DNA of 64,000 nucleotides from Bathynomus jamesi (lineage: Eukaryota; Arthropoda; Malacostraca; Isopoda; Cirolanidae). The translations under genes and the position numbers were made by a program. This document shows, piece by piece, positions 21,750 through 32,785 of the stretch; the stretch's first letter is position 1; each line of letters opens with the position of its first letter. The stretch spans positions 441,001 through 505,000 of the forward strand of contig JAJOZX010002571.1 in the NCBI GenBank assembly GCA_023014485.1. The letters are read 5' to 3'. A model generated the notes under the pieces. That model was not told where the DNA came from, made no database searches, and worked only from the letters and a program-made list of their open reading frames with translations.

Positions 21750-22130
21750 TTAAATTTGGTCTAGTTACTGAATAGTGAATTTTATTAGAGTTAGGGCTGA
21801 ATAGTGAATTGTATTAGAGTTAGGGCTGAGTAAGAATTAGTTTTAGAGTTAGGGCTGAGTAGGAATTAGTTTTAGAGTTAGGGCTGAGTAGGAATTAGTT
21901 TTAGAAGTTAGGGCTGAGTAGGAATTAGTTTTAGAATTAGGGCGGCGGGACCTACGCTATAGTACGGTAGCTTCCCCACAAACAAACCAAATCGGACGAC
22001 CCACTAGTCTGCATCCAATTTTCCAAACAACCACTTGAACCCAATAAGCCAAATTAACCCAATAAGCCAAATTAACCCAATGAGCCAAATTTAACCCAAT
22101 GAACAAAATTTAACCAAATGAGCCAAATCC
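21750..22130 (-). repeat. Gyp2a leader short tandem repeats
   Basis: Upstream of gag, a unit of about 30 bp containing TTAGAGTTAGGGCTGAGTAG recurs five to six times (about 21770-21945). Nearer the primer site an 18-bp unit built on AACCCAATAAGCCAAATT recurs about five times (about 22035-22130). These lie in the untranslated leader of the element. Confidence 0.85.
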
Positions 22131-22144
22131 CATCCTCGTCGCCA
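22131..22144 (-). promoter_or_regulatory. Gyp2a primer binding site
   Basis: In element sense TGGCGACGAGGATG starts two bases after the 5' LTR end. The TGGCGAC start is common to gypsy elements that use a tRNA primer. The tRNA was not identified. Confidence 0.8.
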
Positions 22145-22146
22145 AA

Positions 22147-22568
22147 TGTGATAGCGTGGGGTAGACACCCCAGTTAGGTTACTTAGGTTCTAGCAAACAA
22201 TCAAAAGCACTTACCGGTGCGTTGAATTAGGTATTCCTTGAAGCCTACCGTTTTATTCCTGTGTCCCACAACAGCCTACCTAACTCTCTCTTACATTACC
22301 AATTTAGAAGCTATAGACATTACCCCTAACTATACTTAAGTACGAACAACTTCCTACCCGATTTGTTACCTTAGATTCATCACCTAATTTTACTCAGCAC
22401 CCAAGATTAGGTCAGATAGGAAAAAACATGTCTAGGCCAGACCAAAGCAATACGAACAACCCGTTGGTTCGTTTATGGCTTCGTCTTGCCATTCAGCTTA
22501 GATTTAGTGATATTTACTCTTTAGTGACTTTTAGACTATATACATATATATACATACACGTCACCTCA
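22147..22568 (-). repeat. Gyp2a 5' LTR (422 bp)
   Basis: It looks identical to 17321-17742 and is followed on the right by the target duplication CTTAC and BEL-C integrase sequence. Confidence 0.95.
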
Positions 22569-22573
22569 CTTAC

Positions 22574-25500
22574 CAACTCCAAATGGATTGCTCTGGTGGT
22601 AGCACATGTGAAAAGACATATATAACCTTTGTTAGACTCCCCTTGCTCATACACATAGACTGGACCTGCGAAGTCTACTCCCACTACATCAAATGGGGCA
22701 GTATAGACACACCGTTCTCTTGGAAGTGGAGCCACCTTTTCATAATAAGGCTTTGCACTCCAACGCTTGCAAACCACACATTTATGCAAGACCTTTTTTA
22801 CTATTTGTCTAATTTTGGGAATCCAAAACTGTTGTCTGATCTCTATTATCACTTCTCTAACTCTAGCATGTAACAGCTTATGATGAGTATCCAGGATCAA
22901 AAGGTCCACAAAGTGCCCCCTAGAAGGTAGCAAAATTGGATGTCTTTTCTCCTCTGGAAGCCCAGAAAACTGTAGTCTACCTCCTACTCTCAATAAATCC
23001 TGATCCAAAAACACATCCAAACCCTTGGGAGCAGAATTTGTTGGTAGAACCTGTAATGGATGGCTGGTGAGCAATTCCCTCTCTTCACCAAATTTTTCCT
23101 TCTGCACATATACCACCCAGTATTTCCTGGCTTGCTGAATCTCATTACTGTTCAGAATTCCTTCCCTTCTTGTTTCTCCCTTAATATTGTTGGTAAATCT
23201 ATATACCCATGCTGTCACTCTTAACAACCTTTTCAGACTGCTAATATCCTCAAGCCTCAATATGGGGTCCTGTTGCATAACTTGACAACTGTTCACAGTG
23301 CATTTTCTCACCTCACTCACCCATGCTTCTTTAGCATGGCATTCTCCTACAATAGGCTGATTAGAAGGCCAGTTTTCACTTCCAAGTTTTAGCCACTCTG
23401 GCCCATTCCACCACAAACTTGACTGTGCAAGATCTTTCACTGAAATTCCTCGTGTTGGTAAATCAGCGGGGTTTTGGGTGCCTGGACAATGCTTCCATTG
23501 CTTGGGATCTGTGTGCGCTTGAATTTCCTCCACCCTATTGGCAACAAATGGTTTCCATTTCCTTGCTTGGCTTCTTAACCAGTGCCAAACTATAGTGGAG
23601 TCTGTCCAATAATAGCTTGGAATTTCATAGAGGGCCAAAGACTTTTGCACTGTAACTGCAAGCCGACTAGCAATAACTGCACCCATCAATTCCAACCTTG
23701 GAACAGAAAGCATTTTCAAAGGTGCTACTCTGCTCTTTGCAGCAACAAACCTGCAACTTACTTCCTCTTGCAATGCGCCTCTTATATAAATACAAGTTGC
23801 ATAGGCTTCCTCACTTGCATCACAAAAGATGTGCAGCTCCAAATTGTCTGGACTATTGTTCAACTCTCCAAAGTACCATCTTGGGATTTCAATGTCTCCA
23901 AGATGTGCTAATTCTTTGAACCAATATTGCCACCTTACCACCATATGATCAGGTAACTCTTGGTCCCAACCAAGTCCAATTTCCCAGAGGCTCTGAAACC
24001 AAATTTTTGACTTTATCACAAATGGAGCCAGGAATCCAAGAGGATCAAAGACGTTTGAAGCCAAACTAAGAGCTGTACGTTTTGTCCACCTTGTCTCATT
24101 CTCAGCCAGCTCAACTAAAGATTTCCCATTGAAGGTAAACAAATCATCTCCTTGCTGCCAAACAATGCCTAGCACCTTTGCGTCTATTGCCCACAACTCC
24201 TTAATACCAGAATCCTCAATACTTTCTGCTGCATCAGGTACTACACAGGACTGACTCATAAACTCTTGTAATTGAAAATGATTGGTCTGCCATTTTCTAA
24301 GCTCCATGCCAGCCTCCCTCATTATAGCTCTACCCTCCATGAATATCTGTTTAGCCATTTCTGTATTATCCACGGAACACAGCAAATCATCAACATAAAA
24401 TTTTTTCCTTATGTGTTCAATAGTGTTAGGATAGACTTCAGAATATTTCTTAAAATGGTACTGCATAGTAGCTGCCAACAAAAATGGACTAGAGCTGAGG
24501 CCAAACAACACTGACTTCATTCTATATCCTTGAACCTTAGGTTCATTTTCCAACAAGTCTTTCGTATCCACCCACAGATACCTTACTGCATCTTTGTCCT
24601 CTGGTTTTAACTTTATCCGCAAAAAAGCTTGCTTCACATCTGCAGTCAATGCTACTCTACCAAACCTGAATCTCAGTAACAAGGAAAATAAATCTGCATT
24701 TAAATTTGGCCCAGCATCCAAACAGTCATTCAAGGACACACCACCTTTGTCCTTGGCTGAGCCATCAAAAACTACTCTCAGTTTGGTGGTAGTTTTGTCT
24801 CGCCGTACCACTGCATGGTGTGGCAGATAATGTGCCTCCTGGTTCACCAGCTCACCTTGCACTCTTTCAGCATAGCCCTCCCTTACATAGTTTAGGATGG
24901 CCTCATTGTATTCAATTAACAACTCATTTTTTCTTAGCCTGTACAATGAAGTCTCCAACCTCCGATTAGCTAGCTGAAGGTTTGAACCAGGTTTGCAAGA
25001 ATCCTTCCAAGGGAGGCAAACTTCATAGCAACCATCTCTAAACCCAATCCCTTTTTCAAATTGCTCTAAAACATCATTTTTCACTGTACTTGCCTGTTTG
25101 TCCTTTATGCCAATGGATTCAAGTTCCCCAAACGCTTTCAAATGCCTTTCCAAACCATGGTTGTTCTCCTCACTCTTAACAAAAAGAGCCTTAACTTCCA
25201 TTTCATTGCAATAGCTACCATGTAGCATCCAGCCTAGCTTACTTTCCATAGCTACCGGGCCTCGAGATGTGCGGACAATGTTACCAGTGATGAAGTCCCA
25301 ATAATAGTCAGCTCCAATCAAAACTATCTTCTGTTCCTTCAAACTTATTATTGCCCAAATTAATTCCTTTAACTTGCAATTCTTGGACACATGCCATATC
25401 TAAACAAGTAGTGACTGGAGCACAAAGTTCCTCATTCTCTACAGCTTGGACCTTGATAGTGGGACTTTGCGGTAACAACCCCTTAACCAGAACTTCTACC

Positions 25501-25640
25501 TTCTTAAATTTGGTTCGGTTTTGAACCGAACCCCCAAACCAAGAAATTCTTAAATTTTCCCTCTTAAGTTCTTTAAACTTCAATTTTCTGGAAATTCTGG
25601 TCTTAATAAAGCTACACTGGCTACCACTATCAAACAACAC
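22574..25640 (-). pseudogene. BEL-C pol: protease, RT, RNase H and integrase N-terminal part
   Basis: A long open stretch of about 900 codons (down from about 25300) covers RT (VFDGSAKDKGG, TADVKQAFLRI, FYVDDLLCSV), the Pao-type region and RNase H (LHIFCDASEEAYATC), a linker (FLDQDLLRVGGRL) and the integrase zinc domain with CVVCKR. The last residues of that frame are Gyp2a LTR sequence. Upstream, a 5-bp deletion near 25322 separates it from the protease frame (FDSGSQCSFIKTRI, 25308-25640). It continues biologically into 16369-17320. Confidence 0.9.
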
Positions 25641-25642
25641 TC

Positions 25643-27027
25643 TTACAGTACAGTAGCTTCTCCATCATTCCCAATTAATAAGGCTGCAGTTGTTTGCAAT
25701 AATCCCCCTTTACTTTTACTCCCTTTCATAGCAGTGGCATGTGCCACTGATGTCTCTACTTCTGGGGTAGGCCTACTAGGAGTGTTTTCGCACAATAATG
25801 GCTGATGCCTGCCATGACATTTTTTGCACAAAATTTTAAACTTACAAAACCTTGCTCTGTGACCTTTCAAAAAACATTTAAAACATGCTGTGGACTTAGT
25901 TACCCTGTCCTTTCTCTCCTCAAAAGGTAAAGCCTCAGCCACCTCACATTTATATGACTTGTGGTTGCCTTCGCAAAATATGCATTCCTTGATTCCCTTT
26001 AATTTATTCTCAGAGGATGCATGTAGAGCTGACACTGTACCTGGCCTATTCCTTTCTGTAGAAACTTTAGTGATGTGCCTGCCTTTGTCCCCTTGTTTAA
26101 CATTCCACTGTGCAAACCCAATTCCCTCTCCTCTTGCTAATTCTGTGCCTAAAAGACTTAACATCTGCTGAAGGGGGATGTACACATGTACTGTAGAGTG
26201 TCCCCTACTTAATTCAAGCAAAATTGAGCTAGGCAATTTACATTCCAGTATAGTAACCAACATTATACCATACCTTTCCATTCCTACACCCAAGTTGTCC
26301 AGGGACCTAGTTCTAACTTCAAATTCATCATATAACTGCCGTAACTCCTTGACACTATTAGGATTATTAACAGGAGGTACAGCTATAAGTTCACGGAGGT
26401 GGCTTTTAATTAAGATCTCTGGCTTACCAAACCGTTTCTTTAATATATCCCAAGCCACATTATAATTAGCCTCTGTTAATGCTAATCCTGCTATTGTCTT
26501 TGCTGCCTCCCCTTCCAAGACGGACTGCAAATAATTAAACTTCTCCACGCACTTAACACTTGACTAGAATGAACTGCTGATTGAAAACTGTTTGCCCATC
26601 CTTGCCATTCCTGAATACTCCCAGAAAATGTTTTGAGTACAAGCCTCGGTAATTGAACTGCAGATCTGTTAACCTTAACTTCACAAACACCATTTGTTGA
26701 GTGTTGTGTTTCATTATTAGACCTGGTCTCTAACTGTAATGAGCTGCTAAACTCTTTTGCTCGGTGGCCTACTTTAATTATATCATCAATAATCTCTTCC
26801 AAGTAAATTATGTTATTTTCTATTTCATCCTCTTCTATAAGAGCCTCAATTTTAACATTTACTTCACTTAGAGCAACCTTTTTAGTTTCTAATATGGAAA
26901 GCTGCGCAGTCACTAAGCTTAAATCCTCTTGCTCTATGGCAGAATCTAGAGTGGCAATGACCTTTGTAATTAGACCTTTGTAGGCGCTTCTCCTTTTTTT
27001 AAACTTGTTCAATTCAGATGCACTCAT
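25643..27027 (-). pseudogene. BEL-C gag with zinc knuckles, two frameshifts
   Basis: Gag begins at the ATG ending at 27027 (MSASELNKFKKRRSAYKGL). A single missing base near 26550 shifts the frame after SSQVLSA. The second frame (25643-26548) holds the capsid-like block and three Cys/His knuckles. A 5-bp duplication near 25648 breaks the link to the protease. Confidence 0.87.
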
Positions 27028-27452
27028 CTTCAATGCAAACAACAATTGGGCTCAATGCCAAATGAGCTGAATTGGCAAAAATACTTAACCAAACTGTCAA
27101 ACACAAATTTTACTTTTTTCAAATAAACTGAATTGCTGGGTGGGGTACTAACCAACCACCAGTATGGAATATCAAATTTTCCACCCAAGTAACTGGCGCA
27201 CCGAAGTCTGCAATCTTCGCCTACGAATAATAAACCAAAATTAACCAAACCTGTAAAAATGTAGGCCAAAAACAACGACAGACAAGTGGCCAAGTTTCGC
27301 AATTGGGCGACCAAACTTTCTACCCTGGGACCTTAATTCAATAATACTCAACCCGTCTAGGCCTAACTTGGGCTACAATTTGCACAATCAAAACTTTGCC
27401 GAAAAATAGTCACTGACTCAGTCTTGGGCTAGAATCCGGTTCTGAAGGACCA
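27028..27452 (-). other. BEL-C untranslated leader and primer site
   Basis: The leader contains one copy of the 112-bp BEL leader unit and, next to the LTR, the same TGG-starting primer site as BEL-B and BEL-D (about 27435-27452). Short open frames here are not conserved between copies. Confidence 0.8.
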
Positions 27453-27907
27453 TGTTAGTTTTATTTATTTATTGGGTTCAAAATCCCAGCTGCGCCGTGA
27501 ACGGCCAAGTTCTAAAGGGCCAGTTCAACCTACAGCCCAAGTTAAGCTAAAATTAAAAACTTAGGGACTTGAGGTCCTATTAGGTCCTACCTCAGGGTTG
27601 CTGACTCGATGTGGGCCTACCTTAGGCCTCAGTTGCATGAATTTAAGATAAAAACAAAAGGGGCACTATTTATGGTCTTCTTTCTCAACCTTGCAACAAC
27701 AACACAACCTGCAATATTGCACGATGCAACAATCTTGTATCTAAACAACCAAACTGAATTGCAAGGGAGCTCTCTATAAGACCACACCCTGTAAATACAG
27801 CATTCCACAAACGAGTAGAAAAGACGCGCAGCGCCCCAAAATGATGCCACAAGAGTGCCCAAACAATGATGCCACAAGAGCCCAAAAATGCTAGCTCTAA
27901 ATTAAGT
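27453..27907 (-). repeat. BEL-C 5' LTR, truncated and fused to a gypsy LTR
   Basis: The LTR runs from the primer-site side to AAATTAAGTGA and is then joined to Gyp2-type LTR sequence from its ACACCCCAG position onward. About 150 bp of BEL LTR and 17 bp of gypsy LTR are missing at the joint. Two bases (GA) are shared between partners. The same joint recurs at about 30005. Confidence 0.87.
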
Positions 27908-28321
27908 GACACCCCAGTTAGGTTACTTAGGTTCTAGCAAACAATCAAAAGCACTTACCGGTGCGTTGAATTAGATATTCCTTTGGGAGCCTACCATTAG
28001 ATTCCTGTGTCCCACAAACAGCCTACCTAACTCTCTCTTACATTACCAATTTAGAAGCTATAGACATTACCCCTAACTATACTTAAGTATGGACAACTTC
28101 CTACCCCATTTCTCACCTTAGAAACACCACCTACTTATACTCAGCACCAACGATTAGGTCAGATAGGAAAAAACATCTCTAGGTTAGCCCAAAACAATAC
28201 GAACAGCCGCGTTGGTTTGTTTATGACTTGCTCTTGCCATTCAGCTTAGATTTAGTGATATTTCCCTTTAGTGACTTTAGACTATATACATATATATACA
28301 CACACGTCACTCACTCCTCCC

Positions 28322-29125
28322 CTACAAGTTTAGTCTGTCAGGGGGATGAGGGACCCTAGACGACCTGCGGAGCGGGGTTGATGTAGTAGGATTAGGTGCA
28401 ACCTGTATAGGCGGGCGAGTTGAACCATTTTCCGGAGGATCAGTTCTCTCTTCCGGAAGACTCTGGTCCTTCTGCAATTCACGTTCCCATATCTGGTCCT
28501 GATGGCGTTTAATAGAACGACCATCTTCTAGTTGGCACTTGAAGGAAACGGGGCCCGTTCTCTCCTGCACAGTTGCAGGAACCCATTTTGGTCCAGCCCC
28601 ATAGTTGCGAATCATAACTGGATCATTAGGTTGCGCTTCTATAACTCTCCCTCTTTTAGTGTCGTGGTACGACTTCTGTTTTTCCTGATGGCGTAAAACT
28701 CGTTGTTGTAACGTTTCGTTTGGACGTAACAAATCGAAAACTGAACGAATTCCCCGGCCAATCATAAGTTTAGAGGGAGACACCCCCGTCGTGGTGTGAG
28801 GTGTTAATCGATATTTAAACCTGGTCTCTAACTGTACTGAGCTGCTAAACTCTTTTGCTCGGTGGCCTACTTTAATTATATCATCAATAATCTCTTCCAA
28901 GTAAATTATGTTATTTTCTATTTCATCCTCTTCTATAAGAGCCTCAATTTTAACATTTACTTCACTTAGAGCAACCTTTTTAGTTTCTAATATGGAAAGC
29001 TGCGCAGTCACTAAGCTTAAATCCTCTTGCTCTATGGCAGAATCTAGAGTGGCAATGACCTTTGTAATTAGACCTTTGTAGGCGCTTCTCCTTTTTTTAA
29101 ACTTGTTCAATTCAGATGCACTCAT
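28322..29125 (-). pseudogene. Chimeric frame: BEL gag N-terminus fused in frame to gypsy integrase C-terminus
   Basis: The frame starts at the BEL gag ATG (29125; MSASELNKFKKRRSAYKGL) and reads about 100 residues of Gag to QLETR. It then passes without a stop into the gypsy integrase tail (FKYRLTPHTTTGVSPSKL ... PHPPDRLNL), ending at 28322. The fusion is a by-product of the tandem-duplication joint at 28820. Its only plausible promoter would be the truncated BEL LTR at 29550-30004. No function is implied. Confidence 0.85.
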
Positions 29126-30920
29126 CTTCAATGCAAACAACAATTGGGCTCAATGCCAAATGAGCTGAATTGGCAAAAATACTTAACCAAACTGTCAAAC
29201 GCAAATTTTACTTTTTTCAAATAAACTGAATTGCTGGGTGGGGTACTAACCAACCACCAGTATGGAATATCAAATTTTCCACCCAAGTAACTGGCGCACC
29301 GAAGTCTGCAACCTTCGCCTACGAATAATAAACCAAAATTAACCAAACCTGTAAAATGTAGGCCAAAAACAACGACAGACAAGTGGCCAAGTTTCGCAAT
29401 TGGGCGACCAAACTTTCTACCCTGGGACCTTAATTCAATAATACTCAACCCGTCTAGGCCTAACTTGGGCTACAATTTGCACAATCAAAACTTTGCCGAA
29501 AAATAGTCACTGACTCAGTCTTGGGCTAGAATCCGGTTCTGAAGGACCATGTTAGTTTTATTTATTTATTGGGTTCAAAATCCCAGCTGCGCCGTGAACG
29601 GCCAAGTTCTAAAGGGCCAGTTCAACCTACAGCCCAAGTTAAGCTAAAATTAAAAACTTAGGGACTTGAGGTCCTATTAGGTCCTACCTCAGGGTTGCTG
29701 ACTCGATGTGGGCCTACCTTAGGCCTCAGTTGCATGAATTTAAGATAAAAACAAAAGGGGCACTATTTATGGTCTTCTTTCTCAACCTTGCAACAACAAC
29801 ACAACCAGCAATATTGCACGATGCAACAATCTTGTATCTAAACAACCAAACTGAATTGCAAGGGAGCTCTCTATAAGACCACACCCTGTAAATACAGCAT
29901 TCCACAAACGAGTAGAAAAGACGCGCAGCGCCCCAAAATGATGCCACAAGAGTGCCCAAACAATGATGCCACAAGAGCCCAAAAATGCTAGCTCTAAATT
30001 AAGTGACACCCCAGTTAGGTTACTTAGGTTCTAGCAAACAATCAAAAGCACTTACCGGTGCGTTGAATTAGATATTCCTTTGGGAGCCTACCATTAGATT
30101 CCTGTGTCCCACAAACAGCCTACCTAACTCTCTCTTACATTACCAATTTAGAAGCTATAGACATTACCCCTAACTATACTTAAGTATGGACAACTTCCTA
30201 CCCCATTTCTCACCTTAGAAACACCACCTACTTATACTCAGCACCAACGATTAGGTCAGATAGGAAAAAACATCTCTAGGTTAGCCCAAAACAATACGAA
30301 CAGCCGCGTTGGTTTGTTTATGACTTGCTCTTGCCATTCAGCTTAGATTTAGTGATATTTCCCCTTTAGTGACTTTTAGACTATATACATATATATACAC
30401 ACACGTCACCTCACTCCTCCCCTACAAGTTTAGTCTGTCAGGGGGATGAGGGACCCTAGACGACCTGCGGAGCGGGGTTGATGTAGTAGGATTAGGTGCA
30501 ACCTGTATAGGCGGGCGAGTTGAACCATTTTCCGGAGGATCAGTTCTCTCTTCCGGAAGACTCTGGTCCTTCTGCAATTCACGTTCCCATATCTGGTCCT
30601 GATGGCGTTTAATAGAACGACCATCTTCTAGTTGGCACTTGAAGGAAACGGGGCCCGTTCTCTCCTGCACAGTTGCAGTAACCCATTTTGGTCCAGCCCC
30701 ATAGTTGCGAATCATAACTGGATCATTAGGTTGCGCTTCTATAACTCTCCCTCTTTTAGTGTCGTGGTACGACTTCTGTTTTTCCTGATGGCGTAAAACT
30801 CGTTGTTGTAACGTTTCGTTTGGACGTAACAAATCGAAAACTGAACGAATTCCCCGGCCAATCATAAGTTTAGAGGGAGACACCCCCGTCGTGGTGTGAG
30901 GTGTTAATCGATATTTAAAG
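28821..30920. repeat. Tandem duplication unit 2 (2.1 kb)
   Basis: The second copy of 26723-28820. The joint at 28820/28821 connects gypsy integrase (GATATTTAAAC) to BEL gag (CTGGTCTCTAACTG) and shares AC with both. At its right end the gypsy pol sequence continues normally to 32785, which shows which parts are original. Confidence 0.9.
29550..30004 (-). repeat. Second copy of the truncated BEL 5' LTR
   Basis: The copy of 27453-27907 in duplication unit 2, with the same truncation and the same fusion to gypsy LTR sequence. The preceding leader (29126-29549) and primer site are also duplicated. Confidence 0.88.
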
Positions 30921-32785
30921 AAAAATTTATCTAACACCACTTGCATTTCCTCCCCACGAGAATGACGCAAGGCCGACTTGAAAGTACGGACCATGTTTTC
31001 CGCGAGACCGTTAGTAGACGGGTGGAAAACACTAGACCGGACATGTCTAATGCCATTTAGGTGGACGAAGGAACGAAATTCCTCAGTGGTAAAACAAGTA
31101 CCATTGTCGGAAACCAGGACTACGGGTAAACCCCATCGAGCGAAAACCTAACGGAGTAAGCGAATAGTAACACCCGAAGTCGTGGAAGTGGTTGGAAAAA
31201 TTTCCACCCACTTAGAGTAGGCGTCCACAATGACTAGGAAATAAGTATTATTTATAGGACCTGCATAGTCAACATGGATCCTATGCCACGGTATAGTAGG
31301 CCATTCCCAAGGATGAAGTGGACTTTTCCTTGGGAGATCTCTGTTCTCTAGGCAGCTTTGACAGGAACGAACCAATGATTCGAGTTCTCCATCTAAACCA
31401 GGCCACCAGAAATAAGCTTTCGCCAGCTCTTTCATTTTTGTTGCGCCCATGTGTTCAGCGTGAAGTTCCTTCACTAAATTCGACCTGCCTTCATTTGGAA
31501 TAATCACTCTGTGGCCCCATAAGAGACAGCCATTTTGAATCGAGAGGCCAGACTGACGTTGATAAAAAGGCTGTAATTCACTCTCAACCTTAGTAGGCCA
31601 ACCAACTGAGCAGAAATGGATGACCCTAGACAGAATAGGGTCTGATTTTGTCCACTGCTCTATTTGTACCGCAGATACTGGAGTGGATTCCAAAAACTCC
31701 ACCAAGTGAACCCATTCTGTAGGTATAGGTACACAATCATTTGGATTTTCTAAGGGCAACCTACTTAGCGCATCAGCCGTACCTAGAAGTTTACCTGACC
31801 GATGTACTAAGTCAAATTTATAGGCTTGTAGAATCAGTGCCCATCGTTGAATCCTACCTGAGGCCATAACTGGAATATTTTTATTAGGTGAAAATAAACT
31901 TAAAAGAGGCTTATGGTCAGTAATTAGTTTAAATTCATGACCCCATAGATAGAAATGAAATTTTTTTACTGCAAATACTAAGGCTAATGCTTCACGTTCC
32001 ACTTGTGCATGTCGTCTTTCAGTCTCGGTTAGTGTTCTAGAAGCAAAACAGATAGGCCTATCTACACCATCAATGTGGTGAGATAACACTGCCCCAATTC
32101 CATAAGAACTGCTGTCTGCTGAAACTACGAGAGGAAGTTTAGGATCATAATGCACTAGGAGCGTGGATTTTAGTAGTACGTCCTTGGAAGCCTCAAATGC
32201 TTCCTTTTGGGTTTTCTCCCATCTCCACTGTTCCCCAGATCGTAATAGCTTATTTAGAGGTTCAAGGAAAGTCGATGCATTAGGCACAAATTTCCTATAA
32301 AAGTTTAGGAGACCTAAATAAGTTTGTAACTGTGTGATGTTTTGTGGAGGTGGTGCATTTTCTATTGCTTCTAGTTTATCCACCGTTGGATGAATGCCTG
32401 AGGCATCTATGCGGAACCCTAAATATGAAACCTCGTTAGTGACCCATGAACACTTTTCTCTCTTTAGCTTAAGTCCGGCATCCCGGAGTCTTTTTAGAAC
32501 CGTGGTTAATCTAGTTAGGTGTTCTTTTTTAGACGAACCTGAAATGAGGACATCATCTAGAAAGCAAAGTACCCCTGGAATGTGACCTAGAACTTGGTCC
32601 ATTGTCCTCTGAAAAATACCCGGAGCCGATGCTATTCCATAGCATAGCCTATTGTACTTATATAGGCCTCGGTGCGTATTTATGATAGTTAATTCTTTAG
32701 AGTTTTCATCTAAACTTAGTTGAGCATAGGCTTGGGACATATCGAGTTTTGTGAAATATTTACCCCCAGCAAGAGAGCTAAATAA
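30422..32785 (-). pseudogene. Gyp2b pol: RT end, RNase H and integrase, one in-frame stop
   Basis: The frame aligns residue by residue with Gyp2a pol from KYFTKLDMSQAY (RT) through FLDDVLISGSS, RNase H (SADSSSYGIGAVLSHH) and the integrase zinc domain to the C-terminus. A stop at 31148-31150 interrupts the integrase core after IRLLR; the frame is otherwise continuous to 30422. RT is cut at 32785. Confidence 0.9.

Larger units (their letters stand above)
17321..22568 (-). mobile_element. Gyp2a: apparently intact Ty3/gypsy element with identical LTRs
   Basis: This 5.25-kb element is flanked by a perfect CTTAC duplication (17316-17320 and 22569-22573) inside BEL-C. Its two 422-bp LTRs show no difference that I could find by eye. 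A TGGCGACGAGGATG primer site follows the 5' LTR, and a GGGGAGGAG purine tract precedes the 3' LTR. Two long overlapping frames cover gag-protease and RT-RNase H-integrase. It is the youngest and least damaged retroelement in the window. Gyp2b (27908-32785) is a decayed relative. Confidence 0.95.
15832..27907 (-). mobile_element. BEL-C: BEL/Pao element carrying Gyp2a, 5' LTR truncated
   Basis: In plus coordinates the order is 3' LTR (15832-16426), integrase C-terminus, Gyp2a (17321-22568, target CTTAC), the rest of pol, gag, leader, and a 5' LTR (27453-27907) that stops after AAGTGA and is joined to gypsy LTR sequence. Because the outer 5' end is gone, the target duplication cannot be checked. 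Coding frames carry about seven breaks. Confidence 0.9.
26723..28820. repeat. Tandem duplication unit 1 (2.1 kb)
   Basis: Unit 1 comprises BEL gag N-terminus, leader, truncated LTR, gypsy LTR and gypsy integrase end. It is repeated head-to-tail at 28821-30920 with an offset of about 2098 bases and only scattered single-base differences. The unit crosses the border between two element families, so it duplicated as a DNA segment and not by transposition. Confidence 0.9.
27908..32785 (-). mobile_element. Gyp2b: decayed, truncated relative of Gyp2a
   Basis: Its 3' LTR (without the first 17 bp) and integrase end occur twice because of the tandem duplication (27908-28820 and 30005-30920). The rest of pol runs to 32785, where it stops inside RT (LFSSLAGGKYF region) against the terminus of another element. 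Gag, leader and 5' LTR are absent. Confidence 0.88.
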
